Shown: positions 51,550 through 60,258 of the stretch, in pieces
Layout of the letters: every line of letters starts with the position of its first letter
Numbering within the stretch: position 1 is the stretch's first letter
DNA from: Thioalkalivibrio thiocyanoxidans ARh2
Lineage (GTDB): Bacteria > Pseudomonadota > Gammaproteobacteria > Ectothiorhodospirales > Ectothiorhodospiraceae
Assembly: GCF_000385215.1 (NCBI RefSeq)
Contig: NZ_ARQK01000059.1
Location: 1-64,000 of the forward strand
DNA: 64,000 nt
Direction of reading: 5' to 3'
Notes under the pieces: generated by a model
Seen by the model: only the letters and a program-made list of their open reading frames with translations
Database searches by the model: none
Told to the model about the DNA's origin: nothing
Program-made: the position numbers and the translations under genes

Positions 51550-53616
51550 TCACGATGGCTCGGCCATGGCCGGCACCATCTGCAAGGGGAGCTTCAGGGT
51601 GAAAACCGTTCCCACTCCGGCCTCGCTGTCAACGGTAATGCGTCCGCCCATGCGTGAAATGCGGTCCCGTGCCTCATACAAACCAATCCCCATCCCTGCG
51701 TTTCCCTTGGTGGTTTGAAAGGGTTTGAAAAGACGATTCTTTACGAAAGCCGGTTCCATGCCGCTCCCTGTGTCTTCGATTTTTACAATAGCCCAACCCC
51801 CTTCGGTGTAAAGGTTGAGATTGATTGACCCATCATCCGGAGTAGCTTCTTGAGCATTTCTTACAAGATTGAGTAGTACATTTTTAAGTCCTTCCTGATC
51901 GCCGATTACCGCCGCCGGCTCGCGCAGGTCGAGTCGCGGCAGGGGGGCGCGATGGCGGCTGGCCTCGGAGACCTCGGCCAGCAGCCGGTCGAGCGGGATG
52001 ATGCGGCTCGGCGTCTCGGGTGTGGTCTGCGCATGGCGCAGCTGAGCCAGGGTCCGTTCGAGCCGGTCGCGAGCGTTACCCACCGTGCGCAGGGCATCGC
52101 GGACAAAGTCCGGATTCGACAGATGACGCTCCGCGTTGGAACACACCAGGGACAGCTGGGCGGACACATTCTTCAGGTCATGCACCAGAAAGGCCGCGAG
52201 CCGGTGAAAGGCCTCGAACTGACGGGCTTCGAGCAGCGCCTCGTCGGTTTGCACCAGCGCGACATAGACGGCGAGCTGGCGCCCGGCGGTCTTCAGGAGA
52301 TCGCGCTCCTCCCAGTCGATCTTGCGCGGTGCGCGGGGCTGGGCGAGTACCACAAACCCTTGCAGGCGATCGCCCTTGAGCAGCGGCACCACCACCCACA
52401 GGCGCGTGTTCTGTGCCAGCCATTCGGGCAGCTGCAGGCCTTGATACAGCTCGGGGTCCCGGCGGTATTCGTTGAGGTCGATCACCCAGCCGGTGCGCGC
52501 GACGAAATCCACCAGCGCCCCGTCCGGTTCCTCCGGGGGATAACTCGGGTCGCCCAGGTTGAGGACGCCTTCCAGGGCATAGGTGCCGTTGCGGTCGCGT
52601 ACCCACAGCAGTCCCCCGGGGCTGTCCACCAGCTCGCCGATCGCCTGGATGGCCCGCTGGCGGAACGGGATCTCGTCATCCTCGGACGAGAGCGTGCCCG
52701 TGAATCTGAGCCATTCCTGCCGGTAATCGAACGAATAGCGAAAGAAGTGCTTGGCCAGGAACACGCGCAGGCGGGAGCGCAGGCTGCCCGAGGCCACAAT
52801 AACGCCCAGCAAAAGGGCGGCGCCGAACAGGAAGACCACCTGCAGGAAGGCACCCAGATCGCCCCCGACATGCCGCAGGTAGTAGCCGGCGGCCCCGATG
52901 GCGAGCAGATAGAGCCCGGCCCCGATCAGCGCCGCGGTATGGAACAGTAGATGGCGCGAGACCACCGGGGCCTCGCGAGCCTGCAGTGGCCGGCGCGCCA
53001 GCGAGATCGCGATCAGCGGCACGACCAGGGCGTTCACCAGACCCCGTGCCTGCCAGACCGGGCTGTTGATCGCCCCGAACAGGACGAGATCGGCAAACAG
53101 GAACAGGTCGAAGGCGAACATCGCCCCGAGGCCCAGGCTCAGGAACTTGATCTCCCAGCGGCGCTGCAAGGGGGTGTTGCGGAAGACCTGCTCGACCAGC
53201 ACCAGGCCCAGCACCACCATCCCCAGCATCGCCATGCCCACCCAGGCGCCATAGGCCAGGGGGGCAGGCAGGGCCAGGGCTGCAAACACCCCAAGCATCA
53301 CTGCAGCCGTGGCGATCATCGCCGCGCGCAATGGCCATGGCGGTCGGGAATCGGAGTCGCCGCGACGCGCGAGGAGGGCGAACAGGACCGCGAACCAGCC
53401 GGCATTGCGCAGCACCTCGAAGGCCCCTCCGGAGACCGGGGCCTCGCCGATCGCGTGAGCCACGAGCGCCATGTGCAGAGCCCACAGGACCGAGAGCAGC
53501 GCGGCACCCGCGACCCACAGGCTCCCCGGGCGCTGGCGCCAGGTCCAGAAGGCCAGCACCGCAAGTACGAGGAAGGCCAGGCCGGCCAGGAGATAACTGG
53601 GCGCCGCGAGATTCAT
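51550..53616 (-). CDS. prsK: PrsK, membrane histidine kinase of PEP-CTERM system
   Basis: 688 residues. The first 280 contain about eight membrane segments as sensor, followed by a GAF-like domain (about 310-460). The histidine kinase core has the phospho-acceptor H479 in FLVHDLKN, the N box NLVRNAQEA, and G boxes EDTGSGM and KGNAGMGIGLYEARDR. It matches the PrsK family (TIGR02916). It would phosphorylate PrsR in reply to an unknown envelope or metabolic signal. The H-box form HDLKN is typical of NtrB-like kinases that pair with sigma-54 activators. It starts three bases after the sugar transferase stop. Confidence 0.95.
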   Translation of the reverse strand: MNLAAPSYLLAGLAFLVLAVLAFWTWRQRPGSLWVAGAALLSVLWALHMALVAHAIGEAPVSGGAFEVLRNAGWFAVLFALLARRGDSDSRPPWPLRAAMIATAAVMLGVFAALALPAPLAYGAWVGMAMLGMVVLGLVLVEQVFRNTPLQRRWEIKFLSLGLGAMFAFDLFLFADLVLFGAINSPVWQARGLVNALVVPLIAISLARRPLQAREAPVVSRHLLFHTAALIGAGLYLLAIGAAGYYLRHVGGDLGAFLQVVFLFGAALLLGVIVASGSLRSRLRVFLAKHFFRYSFDYRQEWLRFTGTLSSEDDEIPFRQRAIQAIGELVDSPGGLLWVRDRNGTYALEGVLNLGDPSYPPEEPDGALVDFVARTGWVIDLNEYRRDPELYQGLQLPEWLAQNTRLWVVVPLLKGDRLQGFVVLAQPRAPRKIDWEERDLLKTAGRQLAVYVALVQTDEALLEARQFEAFHRLAAFLVHDLKNVSAQLSLVCSNAERHLSNPDFVRDALRTVGNARDRLERTLAQLRHAQTTPETPSRIIPLDRLLAEVSEASRHRAPLPRLDLREPAAVIGDQEGLKNVLLNLVRNAQEATPDDGSINLNLYTEGGWAIVKIEDTGSGMEPAFVKNRLFKPFQTTKGNAGMGIGLYEARDRISRMGGRITVDSEAGVGTVFTLKLPLQMVPAMAEPS

Positions 53617-53619
53617 GGG

Positions 53620-55014
53620 TCAGCGGGCCCCGCGGCCAAACAGCACGACGCGGACCGTCTCGAACAGGATCATCAGATCCATGAACAGGGTGTGGTTCTT
53701 CACGTAGTACAGGTCGTACTGGAGCTTCTGGCGCGCATCCTCGACCGACGCACCGTAGGCGTAGCGCACCTGGGCCCAGCCCGTGATGCCGGGGCGGATA
53801 CTGTGGCGGGCGAGGAAATACGGGATCTGCTCGCTGAGCTGCTCTACAAACACCGGCCGTTCCGGGCGCGGACCCACGAACGACATGCGTCCCTGAAAGA
53901 CGTTGATGATCTGCGGCAGCTCGTCGATGCGCAGCTTGCGGATCACGCGCCCCACACGCGTGATGCGGTCATCGTCGCCACTGGCCCAGCGCGCGACCCC
54001 GTCCCCCTCTGCATCACTGCGCATGCTGCGGAACTTGCAGATCTCGAACGGGGCATTGCCCTGGCCGACCCGGGTTTGCCAGTAGAGAACCGGCCCCGGA
54101 CTGTCGAGCTTGATCGCGAGGGCCGTGAGCAGCATCACCGGGAGCGTCACGATCAGCAAGGCCGTGCTTGCCGTCAGGTCAAAGCTGCGCTTGACCAGGG
54201 TACGCGGCCAGTGCTGACGAAACCCCTCGCCAAATACCAGCCAGCTGGTGTTGATCCCGTCCAGCTGGAGCTGGCGGTCCTCGCGTTCAAAGAACGACGA
54301 CAGGTCCGTGATGCGGATGCCGTTGAGCTTGCATTCCAGCAGCTGGTTGACCGGCAGGTTTTCGCGGCGCTCCCGCATCCCGACCACGATCTCGTCCACG
54401 TTCAGGGAGCGAGCCACGTCGAGAAGACTGGTCCGGGCATCCAGCACCCAGAGGCGGCGATTGTCGACCGGTCGGTCCGTTTCGCGCTCCGTCGCGACAT
54501 AGCCCACGACCTGGTAGGCGGCATCGCCTGCGCTGGGTCCCTCATGGCGCGTCTCCAGCGAACGGGCGCGGCTGCCCGTGCCCAGAACCAGAACGCGTCG
54601 TTTGAAGGCATCGGTTTCCGACAGCCCCCGAAAGAGGCTGCGTTCGGCCGTCAGACTGGCCAGCAGAACGACCGCGCTGCTGCCCACGATCGTGGGTGTG
54701 ACGAGGTTGCTGGCCGTTAGCATCCCGAGGATCGCGAGCGCTACGCCGGCCAGGATCAAGGCCCCGCCAAGGCGTACCACAGCCGAGCGCAAACTGAAGG
54801 TTGCCAGGCACTCCTGTTCATACAGGCCCGCCAGCATCACCGCGAACAGGACAACCCCCACGGCGATCAGGAGTTCCGGCATCCACGGGTCCATTGCGCC
54901 CAGCGACAAGGTGAACAGGGCCAGCGTCAGGTAGAGCGCGATGTAAATGGCAACCAGCTCGAGCCCTACCAGCGCCAGGATGCGCCGCGATACATAATGT
55001 CCGAGTATCCGCAT
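53620..55014 (-). CDS. EPS-initiating undecaprenyl-phosphate sugar transferase (EpsB type)
   Basis: 464 residues. The N-terminal 130 residues have about four membrane segments, then a CoA-binding-like Rossmann region (RRVLVLGTGSRARSL). The C-terminal bacterial sugar transferase domain has KRSFDLTASTALLIVTLP, FEICKFRSMRSDAEGDG, RKLRIDELPQIINVFQGRMS, VGPRPERPVF and RPGITGWAQVRY. This is the phosphoglycosyl transferase that puts the first sugar phosphate onto undecaprenyl phosphate (TIGR03013/03025 type). It starts the repeat unit that the glycosyltransferases of the large operon extend. The gene lies 116 bases after the export lipoprotein gene. Confidence 0.94.
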   Translation of the reverse strand: MRILGHYVSRRILALVGLELVAIYIALYLTLALFTLSLGAMDPWMPELLIAVGVVLFAVMLAGLYEQECLATFSLRSAVVRLGGALILAGVALAILGMLTASNLVTPTIVGSSAVVLLASLTAERSLFRGLSETDAFKRRVLVLGTGSRARSLETRHEGPSAGDAAYQVVGYVATERETDRPVDNRRLWVLDARTSLLDVARSLNVDEIVVGMRERRENLPVNQLLECKLNGIRITDLSSFFEREDRQLQLDGINTSWLVFGEGFRQHWPRTLVKRSFDLTASTALLIVTLPVMLLTALAIKLDSPGPVLYWQTRVGQGNAPFEICKFRSMRSDAEGDGVARWASGDDDRITRVGRVIRKLRIDELPQIINVFQGRMSFVGPRPERPVFVEQLSEQIPYFLARHSIRPGITGWAQVRYAYGASVEDARQKLQYDLYYVKNHTLFMDLMILFETVRVVLFGRGAR

Positions 55015-55092
55015 GTTGAAGCTGCCCCCCGGTCATCTCCCCAAGGGCCCGGGAGACGATCGATGCCTGTCCCTTCGCGATCCTGCTGGTCC

Positions 55093-55124
55093 ACCGGCGC
55101 TGCGGATCGCTCCGCTGCGCCGGT
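55093..55124 (-). other. Intra-operon hairpin after export gene
   Basis: ACCGGCGCTGCGGA and TCCGCTGCGCCGGT pair at 13 of 14 positions around a four-base loop. It begins six bases after the end of the export lipoprotein gene and precedes the sugar transferase gene. No T-run follows on the minus strand. It may protect the 3' end of the upstream message or reduce readthrough. Confidence 0.55.
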
Positions 55125-55130
55125 CGCCCA

Positions 55131-55769
55131 TCAGAAGCGCCGTTCCGGGATGATCAGGATGTCACCCGGCAACATGGCCACGTTTGCCGAGATGTCGCCG
55201 CCATAGATCAGGTCGTTCAGGCGTACCCGGTACTGCTTGCGTTCACCGTCTTCGTTGCGCACCAGCACGGCCCGGTTGCCGGCCGCGAAGTCGGTGATCC
55301 CGCCGACCGCAATCATCACGTCCATGACGGTCATCTCCTCGCGGTATTGCAGGGCTTGCGGCTCGGCGGCCTGACCGATCACCCGGACCTGGCGGTCGTA
55401 GGGTCCGGCAAAGTTGGTCACCATCACCGTTACGATCGGGTCGCGCAGGAAGTCGGACAGCTTGTCCTCCATGTCCCGGGCGAGCTGGCTGGGGGTTCTT
55501 CCGCTGGCCTGGACGTCCTCCACCAAAGGCGTGGTGATCTGGCCATCCGGCCGTACCGCCACCGAGGTGGACAGATCCGGGTTGTTGCGCACCGCGATGG
55601 TCAGGGTGTCTCCGGGGCCGATGATGTACTGGTCCACCGCGGCTTTTTCGACCGTGGACGGGGCATCCGCGTGTGGGGTCGTCGTGCACGCGCTGGTGGT
55701 CACCAGGACGAATGCCAGGGACAGCATGAGAATAAAAAAAGTGCCCTGTGGGCCGGTCTTGAGGGTCAT
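55131..55769 (-). CDS. Polysaccharide export lipoprotein, XrtA system (Wza/EpsE-like)
   Basis: 212 residues. The signal peptide ends in a lipobox with the acylated cysteine C28 (TTSAC). The polysaccharide export domain follows: YIIGPGDTLTIAVRNNPDLS, VRPDGQITTPLVEDVQASGR, and a SLBB-type domain with VRVIGQAAEPQALQYREEMT and LPGDILIIPER. It matches pepcterm_export (TIGR03027). It is short compared with Wza, lacking the C-terminal outer-membrane helix; the beta-barrel at 37844 may provide the pore. It is the first gene of the operon export, initiating transferase, prsK, prsR, prsT. Confidence 0.93.
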   Translation of the reverse strand: MTLKTGPQGTFFILMLSLAFVLVTTSACTTTPHADAPSTVEKAAVDQYIIGPGDTLTIAVRNNPDLSTSVAVRPDGQITTPLVEDVQASGRTPSQLARDMEDKLSDFLRDPIVTVMVTNFAGPYDRQVRVIGQAAEPQALQYREEMTVMDVMIAVGGITDFAAGNRAVLVRNEDGERKQYRVRLNDLIYGGDISANVAMLPGDILIIPERRF

Positions 55770-56087
55770 CGCTCGTCTCCCCTTTCAGGCGTTAAGTCAG
55801 TCCAAATTGACACCGCCGACTTCATTGTCCGGCGAAACCCGGACCAGGCCTGGGGGGTGCCCGGACCTGTCTCCGTTTAGCCTCGGAACGGTGCGGGCAA
55901 TAGCAACCACTTATTAGTATTGGCTATTCCCCTGGAACACTGATGTTAGACGCGGCCCGCGCCCCAAACCATCAGTCTTTAGTCTGACGCTAGGGCGTTT
56001 TTCGTTCGGTTTATTTGGTCCTTCAAAATCCGGTTGGTGGGTCCAAAATAGGGGTCCTGATTTTGCGTCTACTATCGGGGCAAAACG
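55770..56087. other. Divergent intergenic region, export operon / ElyC-like gene
   Basis: 318 bases, AT-richer than its surroundings between about 55900 and 56060. It contains a weak sigma-54-like site for the minus strand, listed separately. The plus-strand gene should have a promoter here, but none was clear enough to place. Confidence 0.5.
55831..55846 (-). promoter_or_regulatory. Weak sigma-54-like site upstream of export operon
   Basis: On the minus strand TGGTCCGGGTTTCGCC keeps the TGG, the 10-base spacing and the GC, but deviates in the TTGC element. It lies about 62 bases before the lipoprotein start. If real, prsK and prsR would control their own operon. Confidence 0.35.
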
Positions 56088-56846
56088 TTGGACATCGTTC
56101 CTCTGCGCCTGCTGGCCAATTGGCTCCTGCTACCTCCTTCCGGGCCTCTCATACTTGCCATTGCCGGGTGGGCTGTTTACCGCACACATGTTGGAAAAGT
56201 GCTGTTGGTAATCGGTCTCCTGTTGAGCTATTCATTCTCTACTCCTGTATTTAGTTATGCCCTCATGAAACCTTTACAAGAGGGCTATGCGCCGCCGGGC
56301 GACGACCAGTTAAGGGGCGCGCAGGCAATCGTGGTTTTGGGAGCGGGGTATCGCAGTGGAGCCGAGGAATTCTCGGGCGAGACCGTCCATGACCTCGCGC
56401 TGGTGCGCCTGCGTTACGCGGCGCATCTGCACCACCGCACCGGGCTGCCGGTGATGGTTTCGGGGGGTGGCCCCGAGGAACGAGTTCCAGAAGCCGACTA
56501 CATGGCAGAGGTACTGAAGGAATATGGCGTTCACCCGATCCTGCGGGAACCCAATGCACGCGACACCTGGGGCAACGCCCAGCATTCCGCGCAGCAGCTG
56601 CGCGCGGAGGGAGTCGAGCGCGTGGCACTCGTGAGCCATGCCCACCACATGCCGCGCGCCATCTGGTCATTCGAGCGCGCGGGCCTGGAGGTCATCCCGG
56701 GCCCGACTGGCGCGTATGTGCCACGCCATTCCGACTGGTCCCTGGAGGCCTTTCGGCCTCAGGCCAGTGCGCTCTGGGCCAGTTGGCTGGCGCTGCACGA
56801 GTACTGGGGCATGGCCTGGTATCGCTGGCAGTACGGGCCGGGATAG
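56088..56846 (+). CDS. YdcF/ElyC-family membrane protein (DUF218)
   Basis: 252 residues from a TTG at 56088; the start is uncertain because the site upstream is weak. Two N-terminal membrane segments (PPSGPLILAIAGWAVYR and KVLLVIGLLLSYSF) are followed by a DUF218 domain: AIVVLGAGYRSGAEEF, VMVSGGGPEE, ALVSHAHHMPRAIWSFERAG, and a conserved tail. ElyC of E. coli affects peptidoglycan and undecaprenyl phosphate metabolism, and this may relate to sharing of that lipid with the EPS pathway. The gene is just outside the EPS operons and 60 bases before galE. Confidence 0.85.
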   Translation: MDIVPLRLLANWLLLPPSGPLILAIAGWAVYRTHVGKVLLVIGLLLSYSFSTPVFSYALMKPLQEGYAPPGDDQLRGAQAIVVLGAGYRSGAEEFSGETVHDLALVRLRYAAHLHHRTGLPVMVSGGGPEERVPEADYMAEVLKEYGVHPILREPNARDTWGNAQHSAQQLRAEGVERVALVSHAHHMPRAIWSFERAGLEVIPGPTGAYVPRHSDWSLEAFRPQASALWASWLALHEYWGMAWYRWQYGPG

Positions 56847-56906
56847 CCCGGCTCCCCATTAATCCGTGTAAGGCCGTGCGATTCACGGCGAGACGAAGGT
56901 TTGACG

Positions 56907-57959
56907 ATGAAAATCCTGGTAACCGGTGGGGCGGGCTATATTGGTTCACATGTCGTGCGCCAACTGCTGGCGGAAGGCCACGACGTAGTCGTCTACGACA
57001 ATCTCAGCACAGGCCACCGCTGGGCCATTGGCCACGCCGCGCTGATCGTCGGGGACATGGCCGACCGGCAGCGCCTGCATCGGGTCCTGGCGGAACACGC
57101 GTTCGACGGGGTCCTGCACTTTGCTGCCAGGATCGTGGTCCCGGAATCGCTGGCCGACCCGCTCGGGTACTACGGCAGCAACACCCGCAACACCCTGAAT
57201 CTTCTGGAGGGGTGCCAGGCAACGGGCGTGCGTTTCCTGGTCTTTTCCTCCACCGCCGCGGTGTACGGTATCCCGGCTCAAAACCCCGTTGACGAGACCA
57301 GCCCGCTGCTGCCCATCAACCCCTACGGCGCCTCCAAGGTGATGTCCGAGCGGATGATTGCCGACTTCGGCCAGGCGAGCGATCTGCGCTACGTCTGTCT
57401 GCGCTACTTCAATGTGGCCGGCGCGGCCCCTGACGGCACACTGGGCCAGGCCACGCCCAATGCGACCCACCTGATCAAGGTCGCCTGTCAGGCCGCCCTG
57501 GGCGAACGCGAGAACATCACCGTCTTCGGCACCGACTACCCCACCTCCGATGGCACCTGCGTACGCGACTACATTCATGTCGAAGATCTCGCCGCGGCCC
57601 ACCTGTGTGCCATGGACTACCTGGTCGCGGGTGGCCCCTCGCAGGCCCTCAACTGCGGCTATGGTCACGGCTACAGCGTGTTGCAGGTCCTCGAGTCCGT
57701 GCAGCGCATCAGCGGCTACCGATTCCCCGTGATCCATGGCCCCCGCCGCGCCGGCGACCCGCCCGCCCTCACCGCAGACGCATCGCGCATCCGCGAGGTC
57801 CTGGCCTGGTCACCCGAATACGACGACCTGGACCTCATCGTCCGCCACGCCCTGACCTGGGAACGGCGCATGACCACTGCCGCCGCACCACCGCTGGCCG
57901 TCCGAGCCCGCCCCCTGCCTATACGGGAAACCACCGCCCACGCCTACGGCGCCCCCTGA
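56907..57959 (+). CDS. galE: UDP-glucose 4-epimerase
   Basis: 350 residues from the ATG at 56907, with GAAGG seven bases upstream; an in-frame TTG at 56901 is less likely. It is an extended short-chain dehydrogenase with the NAD-binding motif VTGGAGYIGSHVV, the Ser-Tyr-Lys triad (FSSTAAVYG and PYGASK), RYFNVAGAAPDG, and DYPTSDGTCVRDYIHVEDLA, all typical of GalE. It interconverts UDP-glucose and UDP-galactose, supplying sugar donors for the neighbouring EPS genes. The last 30 residues are proline- and arginine-rich and go beyond the usual end. Confidence 0.92.
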   Translation: MKILVTGGAGYIGSHVVRQLLAEGHDVVVYDNLSTGHRWAIGHAALIVGDMADRQRLHRVLAEHAFDGVLHFAARIVVPESLADPLGYYGSNTRNTLNLLEGCQATGVRFLVFSSTAAVYGIPAQNPVDETSPLLPINPYGASKVMSERMIADFGQASDLRYVCLRYFNVAGAAPDGTLGQATPNATHLIKVACQAALGERENITVFGTDYPTSDGTCVRDYIHVEDLAAAHLCAMDYLVAGGPSQALNCGYGHGYSVLQVLESVQRISGYRFPVIHGPRRAGDPPALTADASRIREVLAWSPEYDDLDLIVRHALTWERRMTTAAAPPLAVRARPLPIRETTAHAYGAP

Positions 57960-58166
57960 TTCGCCGCCGAGGCGGCTGCCCTCAAGCGGGCAGTCGTGCG
58001 CATCAGCCAGACGCCAGGCTTGGCGCATAGCGTTCCTCCCGGGAGACCCCTGACTGCAGAGTGTCCACCTTCGCTACGTGTGTGGGACCCGCGGGGGGCT
58101 GTCGCGCCCGCAGGGCTGCAGAGGCATACCGGGGCAAAGCCTGCTTATTGGTCGATGGGCCGCGCC

Positions 58167-58226
58167 TTGATCGGTGTTCCACCATCATATATGTTCAACA
58201 ATATTGAACAGAAGAGATTATTGAAC
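58167..58226 (+). promoter_or_regulatory. AbiE-type promoter and operator
   Basis: TTGATC (58167-58172) and TATGTT (58190-58195) are 17 bases apart and could be -35 and -10. GTTCAACAATATTGAAC (58193-58209) is an inverted repeat, matching in seven of eight pairs, and a third half-site ATTGAAC lies at 58220-58226, right before the ATG. The repeat overlaps the -10 box, as expected for self-repression by the antitoxin. Confidence 0.65.
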
Positions 58227-58228
58227 GA

Positions 58229-59287
58229 ATGGTCCTGGACGAAGAACCCCCTGCGGTGCCCCCGCTGTTGCAGCGCGCATGCGAGCGTCTGGAGAGCACG
58301 ACGGGGTTGCAGCCGGAATTGGGACATATCGCCGAGGATGGACGCTCTGACGGGGAGCGTGCGCTCCCCGTGTTTCTGCGATTTGGCCCGTCACACGCGG
58401 GCCGGCGCTTTCAGGTCTACCTCGTCCTTCGGCTCACCCCAGCCGACCCTGGGTTGATCGCCACCCGACACGATAAAGAGCGGCCTGCACTGATCATCAG
58501 CGAATACGTGAATCCGAAGATGGCCGATCGTCTGCAGGACATGGACATCGGCTTTCTGGACCTCGCAGGCAATGCGTACATCAACGCCCCGCCGGTCTAT
58601 GTCTTCATCAAGGGCAAAAAGCCAGCGGCCACGGAGTACGCGCATCGCGAACCCGCGGCGCACGCCGCCTTTCAGGGCACCGGATTGCGCATCGTGTTTG
58701 CCCTGCTATGCGCTCCGCATCTCGCCAGCGCCACCTACCGCGAAATCGCGGATGCTGCTGGTGTATCCCTGGGGAGCGCCAGCCGAGCGCTCCATGCACT
58801 GCGGGACCAGGGCTTTCTGCTGGACACGGGCCGTCGCACGCGGCGGCTGCACAATCACCCAGCGCTGGCCGAACGCTGGACCCTCGCGTATCCCGACCAG
58901 CTGCGGCGGAAAACTTTTCTCGGGCGTTACCGCGCAGCCAACCCGAAGTGGTGGCAGGACGCTTCGCTGGAGCCCTACCTCGCAGCCTGGGGCGGTGAAG
59001 TGGCGGCCGCGCGACTCACCGATTACTTGGTCCCGGAACGCATCTCCGTTCACACGCGCATGTCCCCGGCCCCGTTGCTAGCGGCCTTCGGCCTGCGCAA
59101 GGACCCGGCCGGCGATATCGAGCTCCACAAGAGCTTCTGGCCCCCGGAGTGCAACACGGACGCACCGGACCTGGCGCCACGCCTGCTCGTCTATGCCGAA
59201 CTGCTGGCGAGCGGGCACGAGCGGAACATCGAAACTGCAAGGATGCTTTATGAACAGGGTCTGGCTGGACGTCTCGAACCGGATTGA
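58229..59287 (+). CDS. AbiEi-type antitoxin / transcriptional repressor
   Basis: 352 residues. The middle holds a winged-helix segment (ATYREIADAAGVSLGSASRALHAL, about residues 165-190), and the C-terminal domain (YRAANPKWWQDASLEPYLAA, LRKDPAGDIELHKSFW, LLVYAELLASGHERNIETA) fits the AbiEi/type IV antitoxin family. It is longer at the N-terminus than the simplest AbiEi proteins: a domain of about 130 residues with PALIISEYVNPKMADRLQDM precedes the helix-turn-helix. It should repress its own promoter through the repeat upstream and oppose the toxin next to it, whose gene starts 38 bases before its stop. Confidence 0.8.
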   Translation: MVLDEEPPAVPPLLQRACERLESTTGLQPELGHIAEDGRSDGERALPVFLRFGPSHAGRRFQVYLVLRLTPADPGLIATRHDKERPALIISEYVNPKMADRLQDMDIGFLDLAGNAYINAPPVYVFIKGKKPAATEYAHREPAAHAAFQGTGLRIVFALLCAPHLASATYREIADAAGVSLGSASRALHALRDQGFLLDTGRRTRRLHNHPALAERWTLAYPDQLRRKTFLGRYRAANPKWWQDASLEPYLAAWGGEVAAARLTDYLVPERISVHTRMSPAPLLAAFGLRKDPAGDIELHKSFWPPECNTDAPDLAPRLLVYAELLASGHERNIETARMLYEQGLAGRLEPD

Positions 59288-60152
59288 TCCACTACTGGCC
59301 GAGGCACTGGGCGAGATCAACCGCCTGGCCGCCGATCTCGGCATACCGTTTGTAGTGGTCGGTGCGACCGCGCGAGATATGGTCCTTCACCATGGTTTCA
59401 GCCTTGAGGTCCGGCGCGCCACGCGGGATATCGACCTCGCACTGGAGATTGCACACTGGGGTACATTCCAGGACTTCGAGAACGGCCTGCTGGCCACCGG
59501 GCGCTTCCGCTCCGACCGCGCCGCCGCTCAGCGCCTGTTGTACACCGTTGCGCAACGACCTCTGCCGGTCGACCTTATCCCGTTCGGCAGGATCGAAAGC
59601 GCTGGTCATGCCATCACCTGGCCACCGGAGCATGTGGTCCAGCTGAATGTGCAGGGATTCGCCGATGCTTCCAGGGCCGCCCGCCCGGTGCGGGTCAAGG
59701 CCGACCCGCCGACCGACGTGCAATGCATCTCCCCTTCGGGCCTGGCTCTTCTCAAGCTCATCGCGTGGGACGACGCTCGGCAGGACGGCCGCCGTCGGCG
59801 CGACGCGGAAGACCTCCGGTACCTTGTGGAGACGTATCTGGACGCCGGCAATCGAGATCGCCTGTTCGAGGAGCATGCCAGCCTGCTTGATCGCGAAGAC
59901 TTCGACTACGTGGAAGCCGGGGTGCACATCCTCGGCTCGGACCTGACCGCCCTTATGGCTCCGGCCACGCGGACCAGTGTCATCGAAATCCTGGCGCGGG
60001 AGTCAGCACCGGACGGACCACTTCAGCTGGTCGGCGACATGCTGACCACCGCCCCGCATCATCCTGCGGAGCCCGCCAGCATCCGCCGACTGCTGGAAGT
60101 GATGCTTGACGGCATCCGGGCTTCCTCGACCGGGCAGCCCCGCTCCGAGTGA
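59250..60152 (+). CDS. AbiEii-type nucleotidyltransferase toxin candidate
   Basis: 300 residues from the ATG at 59250, six bases after AAGGA and 38 bases inside the antitoxin gene; an upstream in-frame start at 59193 is less likely. Nucleotidyltransferase motifs are VVVGATARDMVL, TRDIDLAL (the paired aspartates of the catalytic site), and LLKLIAWDDARQDGRRRRDAEDL, the late conserved block with the lysine and aspartate of AbiEii-like proteins. AbiEii blocks growth by modifying tRNA acceptor ends. The catalytic residues appear intact, so the toxin may be active. It is not a standard length for AbiEii but fits the wider family. Confidence 0.78.
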   Translation: MNRVWLDVSNRIDPLLAEALGEINRLAADLGIPFVVVGATARDMVLHHGFSLEVRRATRDIDLALEIAHWGTFQDFENGLLATGRFRSDRAAAQRLLYTVAQRPLPVDLIPFGRIESAGHAITWPPEHVVQLNVQGFADASRAARPVRVKADPPTDVQCISPSGLALLKLIAWDDARQDGRRRRDAEDLRYLVETYLDAGNRDRLFEEHASLLDREDFDYVEAGVHILGSDLTALMAPATRTSVIEILARESAPDGPLQLVGDMLTTAPHHPAEPASIRRLLEVMLDGIRASSTGQPRSE

Positions 60153-60258
60153 TGCCGCTGGTGAGGACCGTCACGTCGAATGGTGGAATTCGCCCGCGGC
60201 CTGCGCCGCCGCTTGGAGAACCGCGTCCTCACCCACGGCAATTTGCTCTGATCGACCA
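60153..60258 (+). other. Short region with possible gene remnant
   Basis: 106 bases between the toxin gene and the mobile element. A 23-codon frame (60181-60252, starting MVEFARGLRRRLENRV) ends just before the element and could be the tail of a gene lost on insertion or deletion. No domain can be assigned. Confidence 0.3.

Noticed and set aside
57960-58166. Repeats after galE as a CRISPR or integration site
   Set aside because: No regularly spaced repeats and no tRNA or integrase gene; only short GC-rich inverted words are seen.
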